A stretch of 64,000 nt of DNA from Notospermus geniculatus (Eukaryota; Nemertea; Pilidiophora; Heteronemertea; Lineidae), in assembly GCA_002633025.1 (NCBI GenBank), contig NMRB01000194.1:210053-274052 (forward strand). Direction: 5' to 3'. The notes under the pieces were generated by a model. The model was not told where the DNA came from and did not search any database. It saw nothing but the letters and a program-made list of their open reading frames with translations. Shown one piece after another: positions 48,567 to 58,590 of the stretch (its first letter is position 1; each line of letters begins with the position of its first letter). A program made the position numbers and the translations under genes.

Positions 48567-48937
48567 TAAGGGGGGTTTACATGATTCAACATTTGTTGAA
48601 AGGTGTTGGAAGTTGAAAGGTGTTGAACATTGTTGCCCTTTCAACAGCTTTCAACAGGGTCTTTCAACAGCTTTCAACAAGTTGCCCTCCCCCCTCTTGC
48701 TGCTATTGAGGGACATGGGCCATATGGAGAAGAAAATGAACAGAGTCCAGTTATCACATTTACAGTATGAAACTAACACATCAAACTATTGATCAGCAGA
48801 CTTCAAGAAGTTATAGCGATTGCGGATAGATGGCAGCACCTCACAGACCCAGCCTCCTCCGTCGGTGTATTGATCATGCTAATGAGATACCTTCGTTTGT
48901 TGTCTGAATTGATGGTTTCTTCTTTCTCTCATTGCAG

Positions 48938-49098
48938 AGTCACTGACGGCAGACAACATTTACGCGATTCTCTACAAATCTCGCATCGACAACATGAAAG
49001 ATTATTTCAAGAGGAAGGAACAGAAGTTGAATAAACAAAAACTACCACTGCCAGAAACTTCAGAAGAGCCGCCATCCAAAATCGCAAAACAGTCATGA
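48938..49098 (+). CDS. WDR4: WDR4 exon 9, C terminus
   Basis: After acceptor CTCATTGCAG the exon completes E and encodes SLTADNIYAILYKSRIDNMK, then DYFKRKEQKLNKQKLPLPET and SEEPPSKIAKQS, ending at TGA 49096-49098. The human counterpart is [24 protein letters not shown] with a basic tail containing KKMR, so both the helix and the lysine-rich end are conserved. Confidence 0.95.
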
Positions 49099-49640
49099 CC
49101 CAAAAATTACGACTTGTGCCCTATAGTACAGTGGAACCTCCCTTAATGGACACCTCTGCCAGGAGGACACCTCTCTAATCAGGACAGCAATGTTCAATCC
49201 CGAATTGATCATTTAATCTATTCATTTCAACCTTTGTAATCAGGACACCTGTCAATTAAGGAGAGCATCCGTCAGTCCCAAAGGTGTCCTTAGTAGAGAG
49301 GTTCCACTGTTGTGTATAGGGTAGGCCTAGTATCTCCACTATAATGATCAGTGGGACATGGTTGAATGAAGTAGGCCTAGGTGGAGGTGTCAGTCGTAAG
49401 CAACTGATGTTGGCCCTACTATTCTTGTTCTGCTACCAGAAAGACATACAACTTGATACTTCAATGATTGTACAGTTACATTCCCTCCTTGCTCCCCTGA
49501 TGGAAATGATACAAATATGTACATGTATTGGATAAGCAATGTCTTCCCGTATTGGATAAAGATGTAGGCCTATACTAAAGGCCATGTATAAAACCATATT
49601 TGTAATATATCCAGTAATAAACATGAATACTTATTACATA
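49099..49640 (+). other. WDR4: WDR4 3' UTR with poly(A) signal
   Basis: An AATAAA at 49616-49621 lies 520 bases after the stop and is the first clear signal. The UTR contains a MITE at 49129-49309. Confidence 0.7.
49129..49309. repeat. pogo/Tigger-like MITE in the WDR4 3' UTR
   Basis: Ends CAGTGGAACCTC and GAGGTTCCACTG, with GGACACCT and AGGTGTCC further in and a second pair of ATCAGGACA words. CAGTGGAACC termini are typical of Tc1-mariner/pogo-type MITEs. 181 bp. Confidence 0.88.
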
Positions 49641-49684
49641 AGTTCATCTGCTTTCATTTTTTCCAAAGATCTCAAAGAGACCAT

Positions 49685-50233
49685 GGCCCGTATTCTTAAA
49701 CCCTCCTTCAAATAGACCTAAGCAGACCTTCCTTTACTGAGGAGTTCCTTTCCAAAGGCTCCTTTAATTTCTCTTATGTTAACTGGTTAAAGGGCCACGG
49801 TACTGACACTTTTTCTCGACAGCCGGCGCCACCGCGCCACGTACTCTCCAACCCAGGGACTACGTTGTTGCGAATCCACCCGATTTACTACGTACATTTT
49901 AGTAATGCACTTTTGTAGTTCGTCTTACTGCCGCTAGGTGGCTCCCTCTACGTCGGCAGTCAAATAACGCATTGAGATGCAATACCGTGCTCCTTTAAGG
50001 TCATCCTTCTTTACCACAAAGTTGGATACTCCAGACCAAAGATACGTTTAAAGGCAAAATAAAGCATTTCCTGTAATGAAGGAAGCTTCTTGAAATGACC
50101 CGACCTTTGGTAAAAGAAGGTCCCTAAAGGCGTCCTTTGACCCGAGATAAAGGTTGGTTCTTGAAATAAAATTTGGCTTAAGGTTGACTTAAAGGCCCCC
50201 TTAACGCTAAAGGAACGTTCTAGAATACGGGCC
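49685..50233. repeat. GGCCCGTATTCTTAAA element hosting a second MITE
   Basis: GGCCCGTATTCTTAAA and, inverted, GTTCTAGAATACGGGCC mark the ends; inner words such as CCTTCTTTACC and GGTAAAAGAAGG also pair. A TTAA element occupies 49797-49998. Confidence 0.8.
49797..49998. repeat. TTAA-bounded element, AGGAGC family, inverted copy
   Basis: TTAA at 49797-49800 and 49995-49998. It reads as the reverse of 22445-22678: CTTTTTCTCGACAGCCGGCG, GCCGCTAGGTGGCTCCCTC, CGGCAGTCAAATA and GCAATACCGTGCTCCTTTAA. Confidence 0.9.
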
Positions 50234-50483
50234 AAAGACTCAGTTGTCCCAAGATTGTTGTGGGTATTCGGTGCAGTAGGGACGGCTTCATTCATGCTGA
50301 GGTAATCAGGCGCTCTTGGTCGTCGCTCACTCCGTCTGTCTGGAGTAACCAAGGGAGCCAGCGCTGAGAAACTTGGATATATATTATCAGAGATCCAGTT
50401 GCATTCCTCAGACGAGATGGAAACAAACCGTGATTATATACTTCAAGCTTGATGACGTAGAGTTCACAAAGATCCACAACGTT

Positions 50484-50626
50484 CAGGGACCTTATTCACA
50501 AAGCCCCCGTAACGTTAAGGGTACGCAAATCCTTTGTCAGGTTGATAGTGAACAATAGGTTGTCCGCAGATGGACATAGTTTGCGCACTCCCGTAAGTTA
50601 CGGGAGCTTCGTGAATAAGGTTCCTG
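50484..50626. repeat. MITE with CAGGGACCTTATTCAC ends
   Basis: CAGGGACCTTATTCACAAAG with CCCGTAACGTTA at the left; GTAAGTTACGGGAGC with GTGAATAAGGTTCCTG at the right. Arms about 46 bp in 143 bp. Confidence 0.85.
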
Positions 50627-51763
50627 GGCCCTATTTATCTTTTTGGTCCTGGGGCAAAAGCCTCTCTGCTGGGCAGAAGACATTTTTATGCCGTTTTTTC
50701 CCAAAATCCGCATGAAAGTCACTTTTTTGGGTTGGCTCTGGGGGAGGGGGACTGCCCCCTGCCCCGCCGCTAAATACGGCCCTGACGTTCTCGAGTGCGG
50801 CTAAACGTCTCTAGTAATTACGATAGAGTCCCGCGGGTGAGGTCGCCACACTCCAGATGGCGCCCAGCTACTTTAGTGGTAAATCCATTACTCCGTCGGT
50901 GCTCGCAGAACAATGCGAAGTTTGACTGTCGTCTGCTGTTTGCCCACACGCGTCTAGACAAACTGGTTCCCAGAATGCATTTCGCTCCACAATATGGCGG
51001 TCGCTAATAATGCCTCTGGAAACAAACGCCCTCTTCACTTCTGCAAGGTTCTTGCAAAACCACTTTTCAGATTAAAATATTAGCGTGAAAGGCATCCAAT
51101 GACTTTGATAATCGTTATTATTTCATTCTATAGCCACAAACTGGGATAATATGGAGGAAAACATTAATTTGATGTTAGGAATAAGTCTAAACGGCTCGAG
51201 AACAGAGGACCAGTCTAACGCGCGTCAAAACACTACAGATGGCCCCATGCGAGATGCAGTTGTGAAAAAAGATTATGCCTATTAATTTTATCCACATTTG
51301 CATCAAAATAGCGTGATGTGGATACATTTGTATCCATTTGAATATTACTGCTTTTGTCAGCCAGAATGTATGCATATTGATGTCGTCAGTTAATACACAT
51401 GTACATCATTTCGAAATTACACCTGGACGCAAAACGAAAAAGTGGGACACTTTTGATATTGTGTGTGTGGGAAGCAGACGACTGCCTCAGCCGCGTTTGC
51501 TGAGCATCACAGTCTGAATTTTATTGGCCCAGCTCATAGCATTAAGAAGAAGCGTCCTTGAAACCCATACTCGGACAATAAGGGAAGGATGAAGAACGAA
51601 ATATGCCGGGAAATATGGTGAGTCTGTGAGTTGTGCAATACAGTATTGGTCATATGTAAGACAAATACATTTTTACCAACAGTATGCTACCAATTACGTC
51701 CCTATGCACATATTTAATAGGCCCACAATGGTTGCTGAATAGAAGAGAACGTGTCCAGACAAT
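50627..51763. other. Intergenic stretch
   Basis: 50630-50785 is a diverged GGGCCnTATTTA...CTAAATACGGCCCTG element with G/C runs. 51601-51615 has ATGCCGGGAAATATG|GTGAGT, a tempting start codon and donor, but it does not join in frame to the MCFD2 exon. A segment at 51688-51760 recurs at 52345-52420. No gene was recognised. Confidence 0.5.
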
Positions 51764-52081
51764 GGGCCGAATTCATAAAAATTAGCATTTGCTTTTTCTG
51801 GGCTTTTTCTTGAAGAGGTATTTATAAAATTTCGCGTTTGCTTCATAGAACAAGCAGCTCCCTACCGGTATAAGAATTAGCAGAAGCTTTGTCTTGCGAG
51901 CATTAGCTTCATCAGATAGAAAATCTTGCTTGGCTTTATAAGAAAAGGTCATTAGATTAAGCAATTGATTATGAATATGTTTGTGAGCAAATTCCTTGGC
52001 TTGTGCTTCTCTTTGGCAAGCAAAAGCTTGGCCTCGGGGCTTCTGCTTGTAAGCTTTTGCTATGTTTTATAAATTCGGCCC
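51764..52081. repeat. GGGCCGAATTCATAAAA element with AAT duplication
   Basis: GGGCCGAATTCATAAAA and, inverted, TTTTATAAATTCGGCCC; each end is flanked by AAT. The interior has many AAGC/GCTT words such as GCAAAAGCTTGG and CAGAAGCTTTG. 318 bp. Confidence 0.85.
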
Positions 52082-52109
52082 AATTGCTTTGAGGCGATTT
52101 GGCCCAAAC

Positions 52110-52650
52110 TGCTTTTTTCTCTTTATCCGAGTTTTCGTCGTTTTTAATGCTTTTCACAACTGTATAAGCACTATGCACGACTTTTTGGAGAAAAAAAAAA
52201 TTATCGTAAATATCACTCAGTTTTGCCCCGTGCAACCTAGGCCCATGTGTGTTGGAAACGAAAGTGTTATTTCAGGACTTTCTGATAGAAATTGCCTTTA
52301 ATATCGCCCTGGTTTACGACCGAGAAGGATACCAATAGGATGGTACCAATTACGCCCCTATGCCCATATTTAAGAGGTCCATAATGGTTGCTGAATAGAA
52401 AAGGTGTACAGACCGTCGCATTGAGATCATACAACGTTGCCACGAATTAGGGAGGTTGAGATCAGAGACTTATCACTGATCCTCATACGTATACGGATAC
52501 TGATCTCAACCTCCCTATTTTTTTCTCATCCTTATCCGAATTTTCGTCGTTTTTAATGCTTTTTCCAACTGTATAAGACTGTGCACGACTTTTTGGAGAA
52601 AAACATAAATCATCGTCAACATCACTCAGTTTTGCCCCGTGCATCTTGAC
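52110..52650. repeat. Duplicated segment with an intervening hairpin
   Basis: GAGTTTTCGTCGTTTTTAAT, GCACGACTTTTTGGAGAAAA and CACTCAGTTTTGCCCCGTGC occur at about 52125-52240 and again at 52535-52645. Between the copies, AGGGAGGTTGAGATCAG and CTGATCTCAACCTCCCT make a 73-bp hairpin (52447-52519). Confidence 0.85.
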
Positions 52651-52706
52651 ATACACTCAAAAATTGGCGTAGAGCATTCACTTGCCAGATGTTCCACCCG
52701 GTGACT

Positions 52707-53613
52707 TCCCATTTCGCCAAATCCCATTTCGCCAAGTCCCATTTTGCCAAATCCCATTTCGCCAAATTCCCATTTGGCCAAATTCCCAAATCGCCAAATT
52801 CCCATTTTGCTAAAATCCCATTTTGCCAAATTCCCAATTTGCCAAATTCCCAAATCGCCAAATTCCCATTTTGCCAAAACCCCATTTGGCCAAATTCCCA
52901 TTTCGCCAAATTCCCGTTTCGCCAAAACTTTACTTCACACCCCTTGTGTTCTTTTAAAATGAATCGTTCGAAATATTAACAATTTTTGAAGCAGGGTTAG
53001 AAGTCTAACAAATTAATCATTCCAAAGAAGACTGATGTTATTTTCTAGGTAAATTCTTCAACGATAACGATTGCTTTTAGTTTTAATTTCAATTTCAATT
53101 TTCTTGTTCTTCTGATATGCCTTGGGTTACACTCCTCTTGCAGTGTTTGCTCCCTTACCGACATAAGCGCAGATATAGTCAAGGGAACAAACACTGCTAG
53201 AGTTGTGTAACCTTGGGTGTGGCACATTACACCCGTCCTTTTTGAAGGTGGAGACATAGGCCCCATCCTTTCCAAATCGTGAGTGAAACAGTTTGATAAC
53301 CAAGGGCCTTATCCTAACCCTAACCCTCTATTTTGAAGTACTTTGCGTTGGATCGGTCCATTAGATTAGGGGTTATAGCCTGAATAACAAATTTGGCGAA
53401 ATGGGAATTTGGCAAAACGGGAATTTGGCAAAATGGGAATTTGGCGAAATGGGAATTTGGCGAAATGGGAATTTGGCAAATTGGGAATTTGGCGAAATGG
53501 GAATTTGGCGAATTGGGAATTTGGCAAAATGGGATTTGGCGAAATGGAACTTTTTTTGGCGAACTGGGAATTTGGCGAAATGCAATTTGGCGAAATGGGA
53601 ATGAACCGTAAAA
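52707..53613. repeat. Two satellite arrays in opposite orientation
   Basis: 52707-52927 is an array of CCCATTTCGCCAAATT-type units (16-17 bp, about 13 copies); 53391-53613 is an array of the reverse complement, AATTTGGCGAAATGGG. They are about 460 bp apart and could fold as arms of over 200 bp. All apparent repeats of LAKWEFG or PNSHFAK residues in open frames come from these arrays. Confidence 0.95.
53119..53223. repeat. Central hairpin between the satellite arms
   Basis: GCCTTGGGTTACAC and GCAGTGTTTGCTCCCTT pair with AAGGGAACAAACACTGC and GTGTAACCTTGGGTGTGGC across a loop of about 25 bases. Telomere-like CCTAACCCTAACCCT lies at 53312-53327. Confidence 0.88.
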
Positions 53614-54680
53614 CTTTTAATTGAAAAAAATCAGCCACATTCATGTTGAACACACATAACTCAATATATTCAGGAAGAAGTTTGAGTTTTTTTTCAACGC
53701 TGAATTTGTACACAAACTTGTACAAAATGTATGGTCTCACAGACTAGACACAGAATCACGGTATACCATGATGGTGTGGTGTCCATTGGCCTATGGATCG
53801 AACATGGACACACTACTGAGCTAAGGGACGAACAAAAACGCCCCAATTTTGGCCTAGCAAAATGAGAACCGAGGCCGAAATGAAAACAGACGGAAAACAG
53901 TACTATGAATGCTCACCTGATACATATCCTGACAGTCAAAATCAGCCGACATACATGTATTACCAAAATTTTCTTCACTCCTCGTCACCGAATGTTGACG
54001 TGTCATGGTCCTGTTGTGCCCTTCCTATAACCTCGGCCATATGATCAATACTCGATGAACTTGACCATAGGCCTACATAGGCATTTTGGCCCCTTTGCGA
54101 AACCTGGAGACGACTATACCCCAATACGCAATAACTTCGCCTGGGAAAAGGGCTCGAACAAACGCAGCGGACCGCTGGTCGAGTGGAAAACGCCCCGGCT
54201 TCCAAGCCAATAGTTGGAGGTTCGAATCCTGGACCTTTCTTTTTTCATTTAAGGCGAATCGACAGTCGTTTTGTAAACAGAAGGATGATGTTTGTAAACA
54301 TTGCCCTCACAGCCAATCAGAATGCAGGAAATTAGTGTTTGTAAACAAAGATTCGTCCCCTTTTGCATTCAAATTTTTTGGCCGACAAATCGCTTTAATA
54401 CATTTTCAGTATTTCCCTTTTCTGGTAGGCCGAAACATGCACATGTACTTACAGCGTTTTCAGCCATGACTTCAATTTGTGGTCAAGACGCAAATAAGGT
54501 CCTGCCACCACTATCATGTTTGGAGTCCCACTATAGCGGATGATACTGCCCGCATTGTGGCGCGCGGCGTCATTTTTTAAACGTGCGTGGCCTTGGTTGT
54601 TTTATGCATGCAGTTCAGCTTTAATCTCTTCTTAACAGGCCACGCCATTATGGGATGACACCTAGTGCCACCGAATAGAA
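53614..54680. other. Intergenic stretch with a tRNA-like SINE head
   Basis: At 54168-54240, CTGGTCGAGTGG, CGGCTTCCAAGCC and GGTTCGAATCC followed by a T run resemble a tRNA-Gly(TCC), but the acceptor stem cannot pair, so it is not a functional tRNA. 54636-54680 is the edge of the 970-bp repeat. No protein gene was seen. Confidence 0.55.
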
Positions 54681-56623
54681 CTTGGCCTACTTGACCCAAA
54701 CTGGCTGGTGGTAAATTCCCAACACACCGACTAAATCTGCTAATAAGTTAGAAATTTGGCCATCTGTCCGCCGTCATTGATGACTAAAGAGGTGGAGAAT
54801 GACTTTCGGCTGTGGATCACTTCTCAAACCCTCCCAATTTAGTATATAAGCCAATGAACACAGTACTACTGTCGTCTATTCATCTATCGACGGCCCAGTC
54901 TCGGGCTCGAATTCAGGTTTCGGTTTTATCACAAGCGGACCTCTGACCTACATTTGCATACGGAAATTTTACACTCGGCAATTTCCGAATGTCGTCGGCG
55001 AGATGAACGCAGGTTCTATGAATTTCCACTGTGCTATGCAGATTCAGGTTTAGAGGTCAGACTACATTTCCACCAATGGGCGTATTTGTTATTGTTTACA
55101 TTCATGCAGCGACGGGAAAGAACAGAGCACGTTTCTTGTCTGCATTCACATAACAAAATACGTGTATTTCGTGTCCGTTTTTCCCCGAGCAACTTCTTAT
55201 GTCAAGTGCTGTTCAGTGACACTATACATGTAGGTGTCATCTCATAATACGGTGCAGCCCGTCTGACTTCACGTGTTGCATTGTCTTTCGTCCACCAGAG
55301 CAGAATCTTTTGTGATTCCTTATTGTTCCTCAATGACTACTTGTTTCCACTTCAAAAGAAGTACTCGCCAAAAATATGATGAGTCCGAACACCATGGTGT
55401 GTCCAGGATGATGCGAGTATTTCCGTCGTCGATTTTATTAGTAAGAAGAGATCAATTAACCAGTTGTTCCATGTAGAAAGTTCGAAAAGTCACAATATTT
55501 TCTGAGAAAAGGAAAAAAGAAAAACAGGAAAAAAGGAAAACCATAGACTACGCGAGAATCGAACCGCCGACCCAAAGGTTGTCGTCCTTTCATCCTTTGC
55601 ACTAGGCCAATCAACTAACTGAAGTCAGGGCAGGGATTTTATCACCTGGTTCAGCTTGGCCTACTTGACCCAAACTGGCTGGTGGTAAAATCCCAACCCA
55701 CCGACTAAATCTGCTAATAAGTTAGAAATTTGGCCATCTGTCCGCCGTCATTGATGACTAAGAGGTGGAGAATGACTTTCGGCTGTGGATCACTTCTCAA
55801 ACCCTCCCAATTTAGTATATAAGCCAATGAACACAGTACTACTGTCGTCTATTCATCTATCGACGGCCCAGTCTCGGGCTCGAATTCAGGTTTCGGTTTT
55901 ATCACAAGCGGACCTCTGACCTACATTTGCATACGGAAATTTTACACTCGGCAATTTCCGAATGTCGTCGGCGAGATGAACGCAGGTTCTATGAATTTCC
56001 ACTGTGCTATGCAGATTCAGGTTTAGAGGTCAGACTACATTTCCACCAATGGGCGTATTTGTTATATTGTTTACATTCATGCAGCGACGGGAAAGAACAG
56101 AGCACGTTTCTTGTCTGCATTCACATAACAAAATATTTCGTGTCCGTTTTTCCCGAGCAACTTCTTATGTCAAGTGCTGTTCAGTGACACTAGGTGTCAT
56201 CTCATAATACGGTGCAGCCCGTCTGACTTCACGTGTTGCATTGTCTTTCGTCCACCAAAGCAGAATCCTTTGTGATTCCTTATTGTACCTCAATGACTAC
56301 TTGTTTCCACTTCATAAGAAGTTACTCGCCAAAAATATGATGAGTCCGAACACCAGGGTGTGTCCAGGATGATGCGACTATTTCCGTCGTCGATTTTATT
56401 AGTGTCACCAGTAAGAAGAGATCAATTAACCAGTTGTTCCATGTTGAAAGTTCAAAAAGTCACAATATTTTCTGAGAAAAGGAAAAAGGAAAACAGGAAA
56501 AAAGGAAAACCATAGACTACGCGAGAATCGAACCGCCGACCCAAAGGTTGTCGTCCTTTCATCCTTTGCACTAGGCCAATCAACTAACTGAAGTCAGGGC
56601 AGGGATTTTATCACCTGGTTCAG
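54681..56623. repeat. Two tandem copies of a roughly 970-bp repeat
   Basis: Copies start at 54681 and 55655 (CTTGGCCTACTTGACCCAAA) and are nearly identical apart from small indels. Each has GTATATAAGCC, a TATA-like word (about 54842 and 55814), then GTCGTCTATTCATCTATCGA. Each ends with a minus-strand tRNA-like module with B-box GGTTCGATTC (about 55545-55625 and 56515-56595). The short open frame after ATGCATACGG-like words is not maintained between copies, so I do not call it coding. Confidence 0.92.
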
Positions 56624-58030
56624 CTTGGCCTACTTGACCCAAACTGGCTGGTGGTAAAATCCCAACCCACCGACTAAATCTGCTAAGTTAGAAATTTGGC
56701 CGTCAGTCCGCCGTCATTGACTAAGAGGTGGAGAATGACTTTCGGCTGTGGATCACTTCTCAAACCCTCCCAATTTAGTATATAAGCCAATGAACACAGT
56801 ACTACTGTCGTCTATTCATCTATCGACGGCCCAGTCTCGGGCTCGAATTCAGGTTTCGGTTTTATCACAAGCGGACCTCTGACCTCATTTGCATACGGAA
56901 ATTTTACACTCGTCCGAGTGTCGTCGGCAAGCCCAACGCAGATTGTGCCCTCATTGTCCTGAACCAGGTAATAAATTCCCTACCCTGACTTCGATTAGTT
57001 GATTGGCGCAGTGCAAAAGATGAAACGACGACAACCTCTGGGTCGGAGGTTCGATTCCCGCGTAGTCGTGAACATGGTTTTCCTTAGTTCCTGTTTTTCT
57101 TTTTTCCTTTTCTCAGAAAAATATTGTGACTTTTTGGAACAACTGGTTAATTATAATAATCTCTTTTTCGTGGTGACATTTAAAGCCCCACAGTATTGAA
57201 TTTTGCTGGATTTTCAAAGTGTTGGGAGAATGCTGGTCGAGGTCTCATAGCATCGTGAAGGTCCCCAAAATGCCTGCCTGATGCGTATTTCCGAGAATCA
57301 AGGCCTAGTTTTCAGCACACAATGAAAAAATCTACAGGGAGGGCTCTAATGTATTCAGGTAGAGCGCAGTACATTTTACACGTCGTGACGTCGTGCACTG
57401 ACGTCAAGAATCGCGGCGATGATTTGCGTTTTTCAGATTCAATACAGTGGGGCTTTAATAAAATCGATTACAGAAATAGTCGCATCATCCTGAACACACC
57501 CTGGTGTTCGGAGTCATCGTTTTTTTGGTGAGCAACTTCTTATGAAGTGGAAACAGGTAGTCATTGAGGTACAATAAGGAATCACAAAAGATTCTGCTCT
57601 GGTGGACGAAAGACAATGCAACACGTGAAGTCAGACAGGTGGCCGCGCCGTATTATGAAATGACACCTAGTGTCAGAGAATAGAACTTGCATGGCCCAAA
57701 CTGGCTGATGGTAAATCCCAACACACCGACTAAATCTGTTAATAAGCTAGAAATTTGGCCATCCATCCGCCTTCATTGATGACTAAGTGGTGGAGAATGT
57801 TGGGTGTGGATCACCTGTCAAACCATCCCAATTTACTATATATGCCAATGAACACCACACTTTTGTCGTCTATTCATGTATCGACGGCCCAGTCTCGGGC
57901 TCGAATTCAGGTTTCGGTTTTATCACAAGCGGACCTCTGACCTGCATTTGCGTACGGAAATTTTACACTCGGCAATTTCCGATTGTCGTCGGCGAGATCA
58001 ACGCAGATTGTGCCCTCATTGTCCTGACAA
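56624..58030. repeat. Truncated, inverted and fourth copies of the 970-bp repeat
   Basis: 56624-56950 is the first third of a third copy. 56961-57680 is the second half of the unit in reverse orientation, with a more intact tRNA-like module (TGGCGCAGTG and GGTTCGATTCCC, about 56998-57062) and a T-rich stretch after it. 57690-58030 is a more diverged forward first part. The reverse segment is interrupted by the element at 57180-57458. Confidence 0.88.
57180..57458. repeat. TTAA-bounded element, AGCCCCACAGTATTGAAT family (copy 2)
   Basis: TTAA at 57180-57183 and 57455-57458 bracket AGCCCCACAGTATTGAAT and ATTCAATACAGTGGGGCT. The host sequence is a copy of the 970-bp repeat. Uninterrupted copies show the flanks continuous (reverse of 56393-56405), giving a near-exact empty site. 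Confidence 0.93.
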
Positions 58031-58084
58031 TGCCATCTTGGAAGCCATCAGCGTTGGATCTCCGCCGACCTAGTTCCACATGAA

Positions 58085-58280
58085 GTCAAAACGAATATGC
58101 TGGGGTAGAGCAAAAATTGGACTCCAGTCCGAGAGATCTGTGGTTCGACTCTCTCGACTGATCTGAAAGATCAAATGAATTCGAGCTGCTGTTGAGTTTC
58201 CCAGAAAGGAGAGACTGGGGTGGTAATATGAAGCGCTTTGCGACTGTTTCACAAAAGCGCTATATGTACATGTATAAATG
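58085..58280 (+). repeat. tRNA-derived SINE upstream of the MCFD2 exon
   Basis: GGTAGAGCAAAAATTGGACT, B box GGTTCGACTC, and a tail GAAGCGCTTTGCGACTG...AAAAGCGCTATATGTACATG of the kind that ends many SINEs. It runs up to the first recognised MCFD2 coding exon. Confidence 0.7.
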
Positions 58281-58393
58281 ATATTTTGCAGGTCAGCCAA
58301 GTTGTTTCTTACCCTTATAACAGTCTTACTTTCCGTGAAACCCTCAGAGCCTCACGGCGGAGCAGCTCATCAAGGCATGAAAAAGGATCCTGA
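58278..58393 (+). CDS. MCFD2: MCFD2-like protein, exon 1 with signal peptide
   Basis: MCFD2 is a small soluble EF-hand protein of the ER lumen that pairs with the lectin LMAN1 (ERGIC-53) to load glycoproteins into COPII carriers. This exon encodes a hydrophobic signal (SAKLFLTLITVLLSV) followed by KPSEPHGGAAHQGMKKDP, ending at GA|GTAAGA (phase 2). Two starts are possible: the in-frame ATG at 58278 (MIFCRSAK…, 150 residues in all), which lies at the edge of a SINE tail; or splicing at TTTTGCAG (58291), where the exon's first G completes a split ATG (MSAKLF…, 146 residues, the human length). I record the former because its ATG is visible. Confidence 0.8.
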
Positions 58394-58590
58394 GTAAGAA
58401 TCACAGGCTACAGTATACGCCATATGTAGCATCCGCTGATGTGCGTCTTTATGCTTGAGAGCCAATAGTGATTTTTTGTCTCTAGAAAGAGTTATTCTTC
58501 ATTTATAAATGTACTTTTTGTAAAAAATTGTGCTGGCACTATATTAAATAAATAAGTATGATCTATTGGGATTTGGTATTCAGTGGTACC

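Larger units (their letters stand above)
36477..48937. other. WDR4 intron 8 (12.5 kb)
   Basis: It contains a MITE, SINEs, a TTAA element and large inverted-repeat elements, each listed. Stretches without a recognised feature are 38025-38650, 39030-40295, 40525-41600, 43170-44605, 44835-46850 and 47145-47780. Near 43540 and 45600, AGTGCCTGAGGAAGACCCC occurs in opposite orientations, so another diverged repeat is present. Confidence 0.85.

Noticed and set aside
51601-51621. MCFD2 first exon ATGCCGGGAAATATG|GTGAGT
   Set aside because: Joining it to the acceptor at 58291 gives the wrong frame and an early stop.
52622-53740. Open frames with repeated LAKWEFG or PNSHFAK residues
   Set aside because: They are translations of the 16-17 bp satellite in several frames on both strands, with no start or splice context.
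54168-54240. tRNA-Gly(TCC) gene
   Set aside because: The anticodon loop CTTCCAA and B box fit, but both acceptor arms read GGACC and cannot pair.
54954-56187. Conserved short protein in the 970-bp repeats (starting MHTEILHS)
   Set aside because: The first 47 codons match only because the DNA copies are nearly identical; the frame then shifts between copies.
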